Assembly (NCBI GenBank): GCA_002728035.1
Contig: PBUZ01000031.1
Location: 1 to 22,438 of the forward strand
Direction of reading: 5' to 3'
Length of the DNA stretch: 22,438 nt
Source: Methanobacteriota archaeon
GTDB lineage: Archaea > Thermoplasmatota > Poseidoniia > Poseidoniales > Poseidoniaceae
Below, one piece after another: positions 7,854 through 16,353 of this stretch. The position numbers were made by a program, and so were the translations under genes. The notes under the pieces are model-generated. The model searched no databases. It had not been told where the DNA came from and worked only from the letters and a program-made list of their open reading frames with translations. Position 1 is the stretch's first letter; each line of letters begins with the position of its first letter.

Positions 7854-9047
7854 ATGTCGGATGGAAAGGCGGTGCCCTCAACAGGCTCCGAAGCCACCCA
7901 TCCGGATGCTGTCGAAGGCGAAGATGGTTACTGGCGCGAACCTGACGGCGTCGCATTGAAGGTCAGTGCCAGCGACCTTGAGCGGTACACGTATTGTCCG
8001 CTCTCATGGCATTTAGCAACCAGCGGCCATGAAGGGAAAAGTGACGCCATCGAAGAAGGAAAACAACGCCACATGGAAATTCATGAGTCCATGGAAACCA
8101 TGGAGATGTATCGGCTCAAGGCGAAGAGAAATTTACTCATTTGGCAATGGTGGTTCGGTATCATCGTGGTGTTGCTGATCGACACCATCGCCTTCAGAAA
8201 CTTGGACGACCTTGATTTTGATGTGGTCGAGTTTTCAAAACTCCTCGCCATGGCTTCTGTATCAAGCCTCCTGGTGGGCATTGCTGCCGTGTTGGCGCCA
8301 TGGCGTCAAGCGCTCAATGTGCAAGACCCGCCTACTTCATCGAAAGCGTTTGAAGACAGCGAGCTCATCGAACCTCTCTTTGAACCAAAGGACTTCAAGG
8401 GTGGTTGGTTCAAAGGAGGTTGGGTTGAAGCAGCGTTGTTCATCGCTGCCATCGTGTTGGCGCTTCATGCGATAGCGTTGCAATTTGCAAGCAACAAAGA
8501 ACAAGCCTCCTACGTGCTGGCCGTGACCACCGTAGGCTGGACGCTCATGGCGTCCATACGCTTGCAGAAAGCGCTCATCGACAACAACGAGGCGCAAATC
8601 CTGGCAACGAAAAACAACGTTGAGAAAGGAACGGAAGTGGCTTATTCCGATGATGAAGACTCCGCAAGTCTCCTCATCAATGCCGAAACGGGTCTTCGAG
8701 GGCGCCCGGACCAAATTGTCATCATCGATTCGGAATTCATCCCTGTTGAACAAAAGACGGGAAAGGTTCCTTCCAAGCCCCACGATTCACACGTGTTGCA
8801 ATTGCTCGCCTATGCTTCCTTGGTTGAAACGACCACAGGCCAAACTCCACCCTACGGCTTGATCCGCTACCGCAACGACACCCTCTACACCATCCCATGG
8901 GATGACGAAGCAAAAGAACGGTTGTCGACGATGGTGAAAACCATCCAACGAACCATGGCAACGGGTGGAGCCAAGCGGAACCATGACCGAGAGGGGAAAT
9001 GCCGAAACTGTTCACGAAGGTATGCTTGCGACCAGCGTTTGGCCTGA
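7854..9047 (+). CDS. Membrane-embedded Cas4/Dna2-like PD-(D/E)XK nuclease
   Basis: A 397-residue protein with the full set of Cas4-like landmarks. SASDLERYTYCPLSWHL carries the first cysteine (C48). His73 in EEGKQRH is followed by IHE. GLRGRPDQIVII holds Asp286, and PVEQKTGK gives the E-x-K pair (E299, K301). HVLQLLAY (313-320) matches the Q-x-x-x-Y motif, and C383, C386 and C392 at the end complete a four-cysteine set of the type that binds an iron-sulfur cluster. Family members are DNA exonucleases/endonucleases. What is odd is a roughly 200-residue insertion between the His motif and the Asp motif with four predicted membrane helices (about 94-114, 127-149, 190-212, 217-236). No cas genes or repeats are nearby, so a CRISPR role is not supported. 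Nuclease activity and the iron-sulfur cluster are inferred from motifs only. Confidence 0.8.
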   Translation: MSDGKAVPSTGSEATHPDAVEGEDGYWREPDGVALKVSASDLERYTYCPLSWHLATSGHEGKSDAIEEGKQRHMEIHESMETMEMYRLKAKRNLLIWQWWFGIIVVLLIDTIAFRNLDDLDFDVVEFSKLLAMASVSSLLVGIAAVLAPWRQALNVQDPPTSSKAFEDSELIEPLFEPKDFKGGWFKGGWVEAALFIAAIVLALHAIALQFASNKEQASYVLAVTTVGWTLMASIRLQKALIDNNEAQILATKNNVEKGTEVAYSDDEDSASLLINAETGLRGRPDQIVIIDSEFIPVEQKTGKVPSKPHDSHVLQLLAYASLVETTTGQTPPYGLIRYRNDTLYTIPWDDEAKERLSTMVKTIQRTMATGGAKRNHDREGKCRNCSRRYACDQRLA

Positions 9048-9050
9048 TGT

Positions 9051-9626
9051 TCAGGAACAATCCTCAACCAACGGGTATTGAATGCATGTACTGATGACCG
9101 TCACGATGATGAGGAACTGGTCGTTTCTTGTCACGACATCGCTCCAACCACCGCCGCGTGCCTTGACCTCAAGTTCCCATTCCCCTTGGGGAAACGACGG
9201 CGTGGGCAAAAGAATCTCTTCGGGAGGGCTGGCTGAATCACTTACGTCCTCCTCCCATTGTGTGGCACCGTTGCTATCGGTGAGCGTGGCGCGGACATAA
9301 TGCGACGTGTTGTCCAAGATCAGGTCTCCCAAACCAGGGATGGCCTCCGTTGAATCCGAGAGGTCAAACTTTGCACGGAAATAGACCAAGATTTCCGTGG
9401 TTTGCTCGTCCACCACAAAGGTAGAACGGTTTGAGAATTCGTCGGCATAGTCGCTCAGCAGTGTAAACTCATGTGAGATGGTGATTTTTTTCTCGTTGAG
9501 ACTCTCGTAAGCAGGGTCTCGGAGGTGTTCCATGGATTCACGGGCTGCGATCAAACCCATGCATCCAGAGGTGGAGGCCAAGAGAACGAACAGCATCAAG
9601 GCCGCTTTCAGACCGTGTTGCCGCAT
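9051..9626 (-). CDS. Putative lipoprotein of unknown function
   Basis: A 191-residue exported protein. The N-terminus has positive residues, then the hydrophobic ALMLFVLLA and the lipobox-like STSGC with Cys22 as the probable lipidation site. The mature part looks like a beta-rich domain: TTEILVYFRAKFDLSD, SHYVRATLTDSNGATQWEEDV and QGEWELEVKARGGG are alternating strands, reminiscent of an immunoglobulin-like fold. I do not recognise a family. The gene starts at ATG 9626, with a weak TATA-like TTCATAGG about 27 bp upstream. It lies 151 bp downstream of the large zinc-ribbon envelope protein on the same strand and converges on the nuclease gene with a 3-bp gap. Cysteines near the C-terminus (STCIQY, EDCS) could form a disulfide. 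Confidence 0.65.
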   Translation of the reverse strand: MRQHGLKAALMLFVLLASTSGCMGLIAARESMEHLRDPAYESLNEKKITISHEFTLLSDYADEFSNRSTFVVDEQTTEILVYFRAKFDLSDSTEAIPGLGDLILDNTSHYVRATLTDSNGATQWEEDVSDSASPPEEILLPTPSFPQGEWELEVKARGGGWSDVVTRNDQFLIIVTVISTCIQYPLVEDCS

Positions 9627-9777
9627 GAGTGCAACGACGGGGCATCGCCCTATGAAGGCGACGACGCGTTGAAGCCGTTGAGTTCAAAGCATGGCGCATC
9701 TTGGTGGGTGTGTCTGAATGAAGCGAACACAAGGCCGAGCCTCGGCGATGACGACCCCTATGAACGCTGACAGACAC

Positions 9778-12585
9778 TCAACCAAATCGCGCACCACAGG
9801 TGCCACATTCCAGAGCACCTGCAGGAAGGTCAGCGCCGCAAGCACCGCACTCGTCCATCTTTTCCTCTGGCTTCTTCTCCTTTGACTGGCGGCGCTGTGC
9901 TGGCTTTTTCCGATCCGAATCGGCCTTTTTGTCGGTGTGAACGGAAGCGGAGAGGGGGACATCATCCTCGTCGTCAAAGCTGAAGTTTGCGGTGGCTTCG
10001 CTGACCTCGTTACCGGCCAAGGAAGAATCCGTCAAACTCATGCCCACCTTGACCTTCTCACCAGGCAACACGCCTTCTTCGCCGGTGATTTCAAAGAGTT
10101 GCTCGCGGATGTCGGCGTCCGATGCACTCAATTCGCCCTTGTCTTCACCAAGTGACTTTATTTCACCCTTGGAAGCGAGGATCGCCTCGATGTCGTGATC
10201 GGGTGTCGCATCGATCGAAGCGCCCAATGTCGTGGTGACCTGCGACTTGTAGGCTTCGAGTTCTTCTTCGGTCATCTCCTCCATGGCGATCTCATCTGCA
10301 TGTCGACGGTCGTAAGCGGCCTCTACCTCGGCTTCTGCAGCCTCAATGTTCGTGTCCCACTCCTCCTCGAGGTGCTCTTCATCAAAGCCGAATTCCTTGA
10401 CCGCATCAGCAAAGTTCTGGGTGCCGGTGACGATTTCATTTTCATCTTCTTCGGGCAGGGCCACGGTCTCTTTCACGACTTCACGACGCTCACGACGCTC
10501 ACGGCGTTCAAAGAACGATGAAACGTCCTGATGGGCGCCGCAATAGGCACAATTCTCCATAAGGTCGGGAATCGATTCACCGCACTCATGGCAGTCGTGG
10601 AATTGCGAACGGGCCTTCTTCAGGTTGAACATGCAGTGTGGGCAACGGTCTTCCGTCCCCTCCAATTCTCCATCGCAGGCTGGACAATATTCGTAAATAT
10701 CGCGCTCAACCTCTTCTTCACGCTCCCGCGTCAAAATGACCGCAGCGACCAAGGCCCCAATGAGGACCAACGCGACCATCCCAAACATGGCCAAGGTTCC
10801 GCCATCGGACGAACCGGCCCCATCACCGTTGTTGGCGTTGGTGGCCAGTGTTGCAAAGGATTTCGAAAACGTGGAACTGATCGAGGCATCCTCCGGAATG
10901 AGACGGACGGTGGTGGTCGAGGCTTTGGCGGTAAACGTGCACGACAACGTCACCCGGTCACCTCGGGTCTCAACGGCAACCGACATGGTGGACAACACGT
11001 TGTTCGAACTGTCCTGACAGGTGTAATTCGCCTCACCCGTCTCTTGGCTGGTCATGCTGATATCGAGCGTGTAGGCTTCGCCGTCTTTGAGCGGCATGGT
11101 GGGGATTTCATTGTTCACGTCAAGCACCACCAAGGAAGAATACTCCCAGTTGAGTTTGAGTTTTGATTCAACCAAAACCGTGCCCGATGCAAACGAATTC
11201 TGCTTGTTGGCATCCCAACTTCCCTGTGCTGCAACCCATTGTGCGTCGAAAGCCGCCGTATGGGCGCCCAGCGCCGTCGGCAATGTCGTGTTCCATGTAC
11301 GAGCCTCGCCTGCAAGAAGACGTATCGGCGAAGATTGACCTTCAACGCCATCGAAGGTGTACTTGATAACACCCAAGACCTCGATATCACCGGTGTTCTC
11401 CACCGTGACGCGCCATTCAACGTTCTCTCCAGACTGAACCGAAGGAACAGTGGGCAGCGCAATGGAATCGACGTAGACGTCGGGAACTTCGGAAATGGTG
11501 AGCACCCCCGATGCTTCGTCGTTGCTGTGATTTTCTTGTTCATACCCTGCATCGTTAAACGGGTTGATGACCGCAACCACGATGTGATCGCCTGGGGGAA
11601 GGGAACTGAGGGTTGACGCATTGAGTTCGACAGAGAACGCCTGTTCGCTGTACCCAACACCCGCAAAACTCACATCAAACGGTGGGCTTGTGATGAGGCC
11701 TCCACCAGGATTCTGAAGTTGGACCCACAACGGGATGTCTGCGGGCCCGGTACCGTCGGTTCTGACCAAGGTACCTTCAACGGTCCAAGGACCTTCCAGT
11801 GCCCCCTCGGCGGTGGTGACGGTCAACCCGTCTTTGAAACTCAAGTCCATTCGGGTGCTAACCGTGAGCTGAACGCCCGTTTTCTTGTTGTTCTCCGAGG
11901 CTTCTTGGACCTCGTTCTCGATATCGGGCGTGACTTCTACGGTATGAACACCGCTGCTGGGCGCCGATATCGTGGTGTTCACCCATGCAGAGGTGCCTGC
12001 TAGAAGGGCAGGGGTGTTGAGCATCACGTCGGAGGATTCCGGCACCTGAACCAGGAGTTTCGAAGCGGGTGCATCCACGCTGCCTGAATTGAGAACAAGG
12101 GTGGAAAGCGGAACGGTATCGCCTGAATAAATCGGTGAGGTCCCGCCAACTTCCAGTGCATCGACGCGAAGATTGGCGAGTCCTTGGACGTTAAATGTGG
12201 TGTTGACGCGCGCACCCTGTGTATCGCCGTTGGCGAACCATTCGATCCACACTTCTTGTGGGCCTTCCGTCAATCCTGACCACGTGGCGGTGAGCGTATG
12301 GAAATCGTTGGCAAAGACATCCACAGTGTCCCAATAAAAACGATTGCTGGGCGTAATGCTGTCCTTGAAAAAGCCAACTTCCACGCCATAAGCATCGCTG
12401 CTCTGACTGTTGAACAGCGTGATGGAAATGTCCACCGCACCGCCCATCACGGGCTGGCTGGGTTGAAGAGAAACTTGCGTTTCTGAGGCTTGGACCCCGC
12501 CGCTGTCTTCAGCGTGGGCAAGCGTGGGCAGTAGGCTGACGGCCAACAGAACGATGAGAAACACGGCGTTGGCCTTTCGCTCCAT
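9778..12585 (-). CDS. Type I membrane protein: CARDB-like ectodomain and cytoplasmic zinc ribbons
   Basis: A 935-residue protein with an N-terminal signal peptide (FLIVLLAVSLLPTLAHA, cleavage near residue 25). About 560 residues of extracellular CARDB-like beta domains follow; repeated cues are SPIYSGDTVPLSTLVLNSGS, DIENEVQEASENNKKTG and VQSGENVEWRVTVENTGD. A single membrane helix lies at about 596-618, followed by REREEE as a stop-transfer signal. The cytoplasmic part has two zinc ribbons, CPAC/CPHC (about 633-651) and CHEC/CAYC (about 663-681), an Arg/Glu run ERRERRERRE, a long acidic linker and a third ribbon CGAC/CGTC at the very C-terminus (about 913-931). Such a layout could pass an external binding event to a cytoplasmic partner, but that is inference. 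It is divergent from another surface protein gene. Confidence 0.78.
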   Translation of the reverse strand: MERKANAVFLIVLLAVSLLPTLAHAEDSGGVQASETQVSLQPSQPVMGGAVDISITLFNSQSSDAYGVEVGFFKDSITPSNRFYWDTVDVFANDFHTLTATWSGLTEGPQEVWIEWFANGDTQGARVNTTFNVQGLANLRVDALEVGGTSPIYSGDTVPLSTLVLNSGSVDAPASKLLVQVPESSDVMLNTPALLAGTSAWVNTTISAPSSGVHTVEVTPDIENEVQEASENNKKTGVQLTVSTRMDLSFKDGLTVTTAEGALEGPWTVEGTLVRTDGTGPADIPLWVQLQNPGGGLITSPPFDVSFAGVGYSEQAFSVELNASTLSSLPPGDHIVVAVINPFNDAGYEQENHSNDEASGVLTISEVPDVYVDSIALPTVPSVQSGENVEWRVTVENTGDIEVLGVIKYTFDGVEGQSSPIRLLAGEARTWNTTLPTALGAHTAAFDAQWVAAQGSWDANKQNSFASGTVLVESKLKLNWEYSSLVVLDVNNEIPTMPLKDGEAYTLDISMTSQETGEANYTCQDSSNNVLSTMSVAVETRGDRVTLSCTFTAKASTTTVRLIPEDASISSTFSKSFATLATNANNGDGAGSSDGGTLAMFGMVALVLIGALVAAVILTREREEEVERDIYEYCPACDGELEGTEDRCPHCMFNLKKARSQFHDCHECGESIPDLMENCAYCGAHQDVSSFFERRERRERREVVKETVALPEEDENEIVTGTQNFADAVKEFGFDEEHLEEEWDTNIEAAEAEVEAAYDRRHADEIAMEEMTEEELEAYKSQVTTTLGASIDATPDHDIEAILASKGEIKSLGEDKGELSASDADIREQLFEITGEEGVLPGEKVKVGMSLTDSSLAGNEVSEATANFSFDDEDDVPLSASVHTDKKADSDRKKPAQRRQSKEKKPEEKMDECGACGADLPAGALECGTCGARFG

Positions 12586-12637
12586 GGATGGCGTACGGTG
12601 AGCGTAGCACTTGAACCCATCTCCAAAGAACAGCCAA

Positions 12638-12659
12638 AACGGCTCCTATGTTGGCCGTT
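12638..12659. repeat. Short inverted repeat in a divergent intergenic region
   Basis: AACGGC and GCCGTT form perfect 6-bp arms around a 10-bp spacer in the 163-bp gap between two divergently transcribed envelope genes. It could be an operator controlling one or both. No convincing TATA box was found on either side of it. Arms this short occur by chance fairly often, so the call is weak. Confidence 0.2.
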
Positions 12660-12748
12660 GTGTCGTGCGACAAAGGATGGATTGGAATCGCGCTCGGGGC
12701 GCTGAACGAAGGGGAGAGTTGAAGGGGAACCTTGAGCGTGCATCGAAC

Positions 12749-14572
12749 ATGGGACGAGGGGCTGCCGTGTGGCTTGTAGCGCTCCTCCTTTGTGCCGTTC
12801 TTCCAACACACACACCCCACGCCCTGCCTTCTGCGGAGATCCTCGATGATGAACACGTGGTTGCAAGCAGCGGTGTATCCAGCCTCAACATCGCTTTTTC
12901 CAACGGACCGAACCAAGACGAGAGCGTCACGGGCATCAAAGCGCTCACCTTTAGCGTTGCAGGAACCGGGACCCTCGATTCCATTCTCATCGAAATCTCC
13001 ACCGATGAATCTGCATGGACGACCGTCGTCAATCTCACTTCCACACCTTGGATGTATCCCTTTGATACCACCAACGAAGCCAACGACACCTACATTTTGC
13101 GAGCCTCGGGTTGGGACAGCGACGCTGAAGGCTTCACGATAGCCAGCAGCGGATGGTTCAACATCACGAATCAGGTCCCTGTGATCACGACCTTCACCGT
13201 GCTCAACCCTGATGCTGGCACAGGTCAAAGTCTCAGTGACCGAGCGTGGTTCAACATTGATTCGCAAGCGACCCTTTCGTTCCGATGGGGGGCCAGCGAC
13301 GACGACCTCAAGCAAGCAACCCTCGCCAATGTCCCAGGCCCTGGAACGCCCGCCACCGATGGACCGACGAGCCTGACCTACGGATGGGATTGGTCGAGCG
13401 GTAACATGTCCGAAGGGATCTGGTCGCCTCGCTTGACCGTTTACGATGACTCCGGCCTGTCCAACACATCGACCCTGTTCATCGGCATCGACCGTACCGG
13501 CCCCTCGATTGGAAGTGTTACCGTCGGTGACGGTGCTGCTTGGCAGCAATCCGGCACCGTCACCGTTGATGGATTGTTGAGTTCCGCATCCGACGGCCAA
13601 GGCGCTGGTGTTGCGAGCGTCGACTATGCACTCAACGGCGCCTCATGGACCAGCACCACCAGCGATTCAATTTCGTTGACCTTGGCCGAAGGTGTTCACC
13701 AATTGAGCCTACGAGCCACAGACCGCGTTGGAAACACCGGCGACATCACCACCGTCCCCGTTCGTGTGGATGCGACGGCCCCTGTTGGCATCTCGTGGGT
13801 GGTGGATGAATTGACGACCAGCCGAATCGGTCCAGCGAACGTTTCCTTCATCGCCGAGGATGCAGATTCGGGTATCGACAACAGTTCCTCCTACATTCAA
13901 TACGGCTTTGACTCCAACGGTGTTGGTGAAACCCCCGACCTTTCTGGCCGCTGGCTGACCATGGGTGTGAACGGTTTGTCTGGCCAAGTTGGGTTGTCGA
14001 GTTGGGCCACGAAATCTCGACAGCACCTGATGTTCCGCGCGGTCTTGGTTGATGAGGCAGGCAACAGTTTCACCACACAGGCCTCCTCCTACCAAATCCT
14101 TCCTGGCCTTGACCTCTTCTGGAACATCAGCGAAACGAATGTTGACCGCATCGTTGTACGACCGGGAGAGCAAACGGGGAACATCACCATCACCAGCGTG
14201 CTCGAATCGAACGAAGATTACGGTGGAAGCGTGATCGTTCGTCTTGAGACCGCCCCAGCCGACCGTTCAGCGAGCGTTGACTGGACCGTGATGGAAACTC
14301 GAAACTTGCCCGCTGGTGTGTTGTCAAACAGTTCCGAGACCATCATCTGGCAGTACACGGTCCCAAACGCTGGCCAATTTGACCTGCGCCTGGTGATCGA
14401 TTTCGCCGATGTCATCGATGAATACGACGAGGGGAACAACAACAACTACCTCGTCGTGACCGGGGCATCCCTTGACGCCCCCGGTCTCGTTCCATCCTTT
14501 GCCCCCTCAATCCTTCTCATCGTGCTCGTTGGATTCGCCCTTTCACTGTTGCAACGCAAGACAAGGGATTGA
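12749..14572 (+). CDS. Surface protein with Ig-like and CARDB-like domains and a C-terminal sorting signal
   Basis: A 607-residue exported protein. The start at ATG 12749 is chosen because it opens a clean signal peptide (MGRGAAVWLVALLLCAVL); the open frame extends to 12611 but the extra residues are polar and would bury the signal. The ectodomain holds several beta-sandwich repeats. A central pair has FIGIDRTGPSIGSVTV and PVRVDATAPVGISWVV, the usual linker of bacterial Ig-like repeats. The last domain has PGEQTGNITITSVLES and VIDEYDEGNNNNYLVV, a CARDB-like ending. N-x-S/T sites are frequent, fitting glycosylation. The C-terminus is VPSFAP, a hydrophobic helix and RKTRD, the three-part layout of archaeosortase substrates; VPSFAP fits the VPxxxP pattern. 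It probably binds or coats the cell surface; ligand unknown. Confidence 0.8.
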   Translation: MGRGAAVWLVALLLCAVLPTHTPHALPSAEILDDEHVVASSGVSSLNIAFSNGPNQDESVTGIKALTFSVAGTGTLDSILIEISTDESAWTTVVNLTSTPWMYPFDTTNEANDTYILRASGWDSDAEGFTIASSGWFNITNQVPVITTFTVLNPDAGTGQSLSDRAWFNIDSQATLSFRWGASDDDLKQATLANVPGPGTPATDGPTSLTYGWDWSSGNMSEGIWSPRLTVYDDSGLSNTSTLFIGIDRTGPSIGSVTVGDGAAWQQSGTVTVDGLLSSASDGQGAGVASVDYALNGASWTSTTSDSISLTLAEGVHQLSLRATDRVGNTGDITTVPVRVDATAPVGISWVVDELTTSRIGPANVSFIAEDADSGIDNSSSYIQYGFDSNGVGETPDLSGRWLTMGVNGLSGQVGLSSWATKSRQHLMFRAVLVDEAGNSFTTQASSYQILPGLDLFWNISETNVDRIVVRPGEQTGNITITSVLESNEDYGGSVIVRLETAPADRSASVDWTVMETRNLPAGVLSNSSETIIWQYTVPNAGQFDLRLVIDFADVIDEYDEGNNNNYLVVTGASLDAPGLVPSFAPSILLIVLVGFALSLLQRKTRD

Positions 14573-14597
14573 AAAGCACCGGGCCGCACGCCGCCAC

Positions 14598-15344
14598 ATG
14601 CGCCAGTCGCTTCCACGTGTGCCAAAAGACCGCATCGCGGTCATCATCGGTGCCAAAGGAGCGACCAGCAAAGCGATTCGCAACGCAGCTGGCTGTCAAA
14701 AGTTCATCATCGATTCCGATTCAGGGGACATCGTCGTTGAATGGGGCGAGGTGGGTACCTATGACCCCGTGAAGGCCATGAAACTGCCAGATGTGGTGAA
14801 AGCCATCGGGCGAGGCATGGCGCCAAACGCTGCCATTCGACTCTTGGACGACGACCATTTCTTCGAACTGGTCGACCTTCGTGAGTACGTTGGAAAGCGT
14901 TCCAACCAGCAACGCCGTGTACGTGCCCGCATCATTGGGCGCCAAGGAAAGATTCGCAAGTTGATCGAACAGCTGACCAACACACAGATCACCATCTACA
15001 ACTCAACCGTGGTGCTGGTGGGAGAAGAAAGCGGTTTGTTCGCCGCTCGTCAAGCCATCGAGATGCTCGCTGGGGGCTCTGAGCACGGCAGCGTCATCGG
15101 CTACCTTGAGCGGGACCGAAAGCGCGCACGTCTCGAAGCCCGCTCATTGGACACCTACGAAGAGCGGGAACCGACGGCGACCGAAGCGAGTGGCTTTGAG
15201 AACTTGGTTCCCGGTCTTGCAGATGTCTCAAACCGCCGTGCTCGACGCATGAAAGCGGCTCAGGTTGACCCAGAAGATGAGGACGCCGTCACCGAAATGA
15301 TGGAACTTGCCGATGACGAAACCGTCTCATGGGAAGAGGAATGA
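14598..15344 (+). CDS. Archaeal Dim2/Pno1-like protein with two KH domains
   Basis: A 248-residue RNA-binding protein related to Dim2/Pno1, which binds near the 3' end of 16S rRNA and helps mature the small subunit. The start at ATG 14598 gives MRQSLPRVPKDRIAVIIGAKG, the normal family N-terminus. KH1 has the GAKG loop at 18-21, KH2 has IIGRQGKIRKLIEQLTNTQ with its GRQG loop at 114-117, and GSVIGYLERDRKRAR follows, typical of the family. The last roughly 70 residues are an acidic extension (DPEDEDAVTEMMELADDE) beyond the usual end. In many archaea this gene follows aIF1A and rio1. Here it is on the opposite strand, facing rio1 tail to tail with a 5-bp gap, and lies 25 bp after a surface protein gene with no clear Shine-Dalgarno sequence. 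Confidence 0.92.
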   Translation: MRQSLPRVPKDRIAVIIGAKGATSKAIRNAAGCQKFIIDSDSGDIVVEWGEVGTYDPVKAMKLPDVVKAIGRGMAPNAAIRLLDDDHFFELVDLREYVGKRSNQQRRVRARIIGRQGKIRKLIEQLTNTQITIYNSTVVLVGEESGLFAARQAIEMLAGGSEHGSVIGYLERDRKRARLEARSLDTYEEREPTATEASGFENLVPGLADVSNRRARRMKAAQVDPEDEDAVTEMMELADDETVSWEEE

Positions 15345-15349
15345 AACCC

Positions 15350-16336
15350 TCAAATCAATTCGACCTGCTCAACGTGGGACAGGTCCATGTTCAAGACGTC
15401 GTACATGGCATCAGCCAGCGTGACGTCCAAGCCGTTCTTTTGGCCCCATTCCACCAATCTCGTCACGTCACGAACGAGAAATTCTTGGGCTTTCGGATGG
15501 CTTTCAACCACGGCTTGGCCAACATCGATGATGCATGCACGGCCCTCGTGCCAGAGAATGTTGTAGGGCGAGAAATCACCGTGCACGAGGTTGGCCTTCT
15601 GCCAAGCGACGGCCAAGAAATGAAGCAAGTCATCGTAAACGGCCTGCGGGTCATCGATGTGTACGTCGCGGAGTTTTGGTGAAGGCGAAGTGTCGGTACC
15701 GAGGTAATCCATCACCAGGACGTTTTTGTGCACGTCCCGTGCTTGAGGAACATTCAGGCCCCATCGAGCCAAGCGGTTCAGGTTTCGATATTCCTTACGC
15801 ACCCAGACTTCCACGAGATCGCGGTGCTTTCGACGCAAGCCGGTGAACCGAGGGTCGCCCTCAATGTACTGGATCAAATTCTTGAACACCGCATTTGAAG
15901 TGTGGAAAATTTTCACCGCCACGGGTTCGCCAGCGAGGTTGGTGGCGTGAAAGACATGCGCCTCTTTTCCTCTGGCAACAGGAAAATCCAGCGTGTCGAC
16001 GACACCGGATTTCATGATTTTGTAAAGCGCCATGAGGGTCAATCGGTCAAAGACTTGGTCGAAGACACGGCGGTCAACCCAATCGTATGTTCCCGTGCCC
16101 AACGCACCCTGGATTTTACTCTCGATGTCGCGAAACATGGTGTTGTAACGCTTTTCTTTCATCCACTCATAACGACCTTGGTTGTCGTTCAAACCCTGGA
16201 GGAATTTGTTTTGCTCTGCCCGTTGGTATTCGGCATCGAGCTGTTCGGTCTTGGTCCGCTTTTTGCGTTGTTTTTTCGATTGGCGACCTTTTCGAGGACG
16301 ACCGGCGAGTTCCTCCCAGTCTTCCTCATCAACCAT
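15350..16336 (-). CDS. rio1: RIO1-type serine/threonine protein kinase
   Basis: A 328-residue atypical kinase/ATPase acting in late small-subunit maturation. The nucleotide loop is ARGKEAHVF (121-129), which replaces the usual STGKEANVY wording but keeps GKEA. Lys142 in VAVKIF is the ATP lysine, VHGDFSPYN (251-259) is the catalytic loop with Asp254 and Asn259, and IIDVGQAV has the metal-binding Asp271 of the RIO-specific DVGQ. The N-terminal RIO helical domain spans roughly 60-115. Residues 13-30 are a basic stretch (RPRKGRQSKKQRKKRTK) suited to rRNA contact. The ATG at 16336 is preceded by GAGGT at a 6-nt spacing and lies 17 bp after the aIF1A stop, so the two genes are very probably one transcript. 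Confidence 0.95.
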   Translation of the reverse strand: MVDEEDWEELAGRPRKGRQSKKQRKKRTKTEQLDAEYQRAEQNKFLQGLNDNQGRYEWMKEKRYNTMFRDIESKIQGALGTGTYDWVDRRVFDQVFDRLTLMALYKIMKSGVVDTLDFPVARGKEAHVFHATNLAGEPVAVKIFHTSNAVFKNLIQYIEGDPRFTGLRRKHRDLVEVWVRKEYRNLNRLARWGLNVPQARDVHKNVLVMDYLGTDTSPSPKLRDVHIDDPQAVYDDLLHFLAVAWQKANLVHGDFSPYNILWHEGRACIIDVGQAVVESHPKAQEFLVRDVTRLVEWGQKNGLDVTLADAMYDVLNMDLSHVEQVELI

Positions 16337-16353
16337 GGTGCTACCTCATGACC

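Noticed and set aside
7854..9047. CRISPR-Cas association of the Cas4-like gene
   Set aside because: No repeat-spacer array and no cas1, cas2 or effector gene is present anywhere in the window. Cas4-like nucleases also exist outside CRISPR systems.
12632..12659. Inverted repeat in the divergent gap as a strong operator
   Set aside because: The arms are only 6 bp with a 10-bp spacer and no TATA element is close by. It is listed at low confidence and not as a finding.
12509..13600. Minus-strand open frame of 363 codons overlapping the surface protein gene
   Set aside because: It is antisense to the surface protein and overlaps the 5' end of the zinc-ribbon protein gene. The translation shows no signal peptide or motif, and the plus-strand gene has clear domains.
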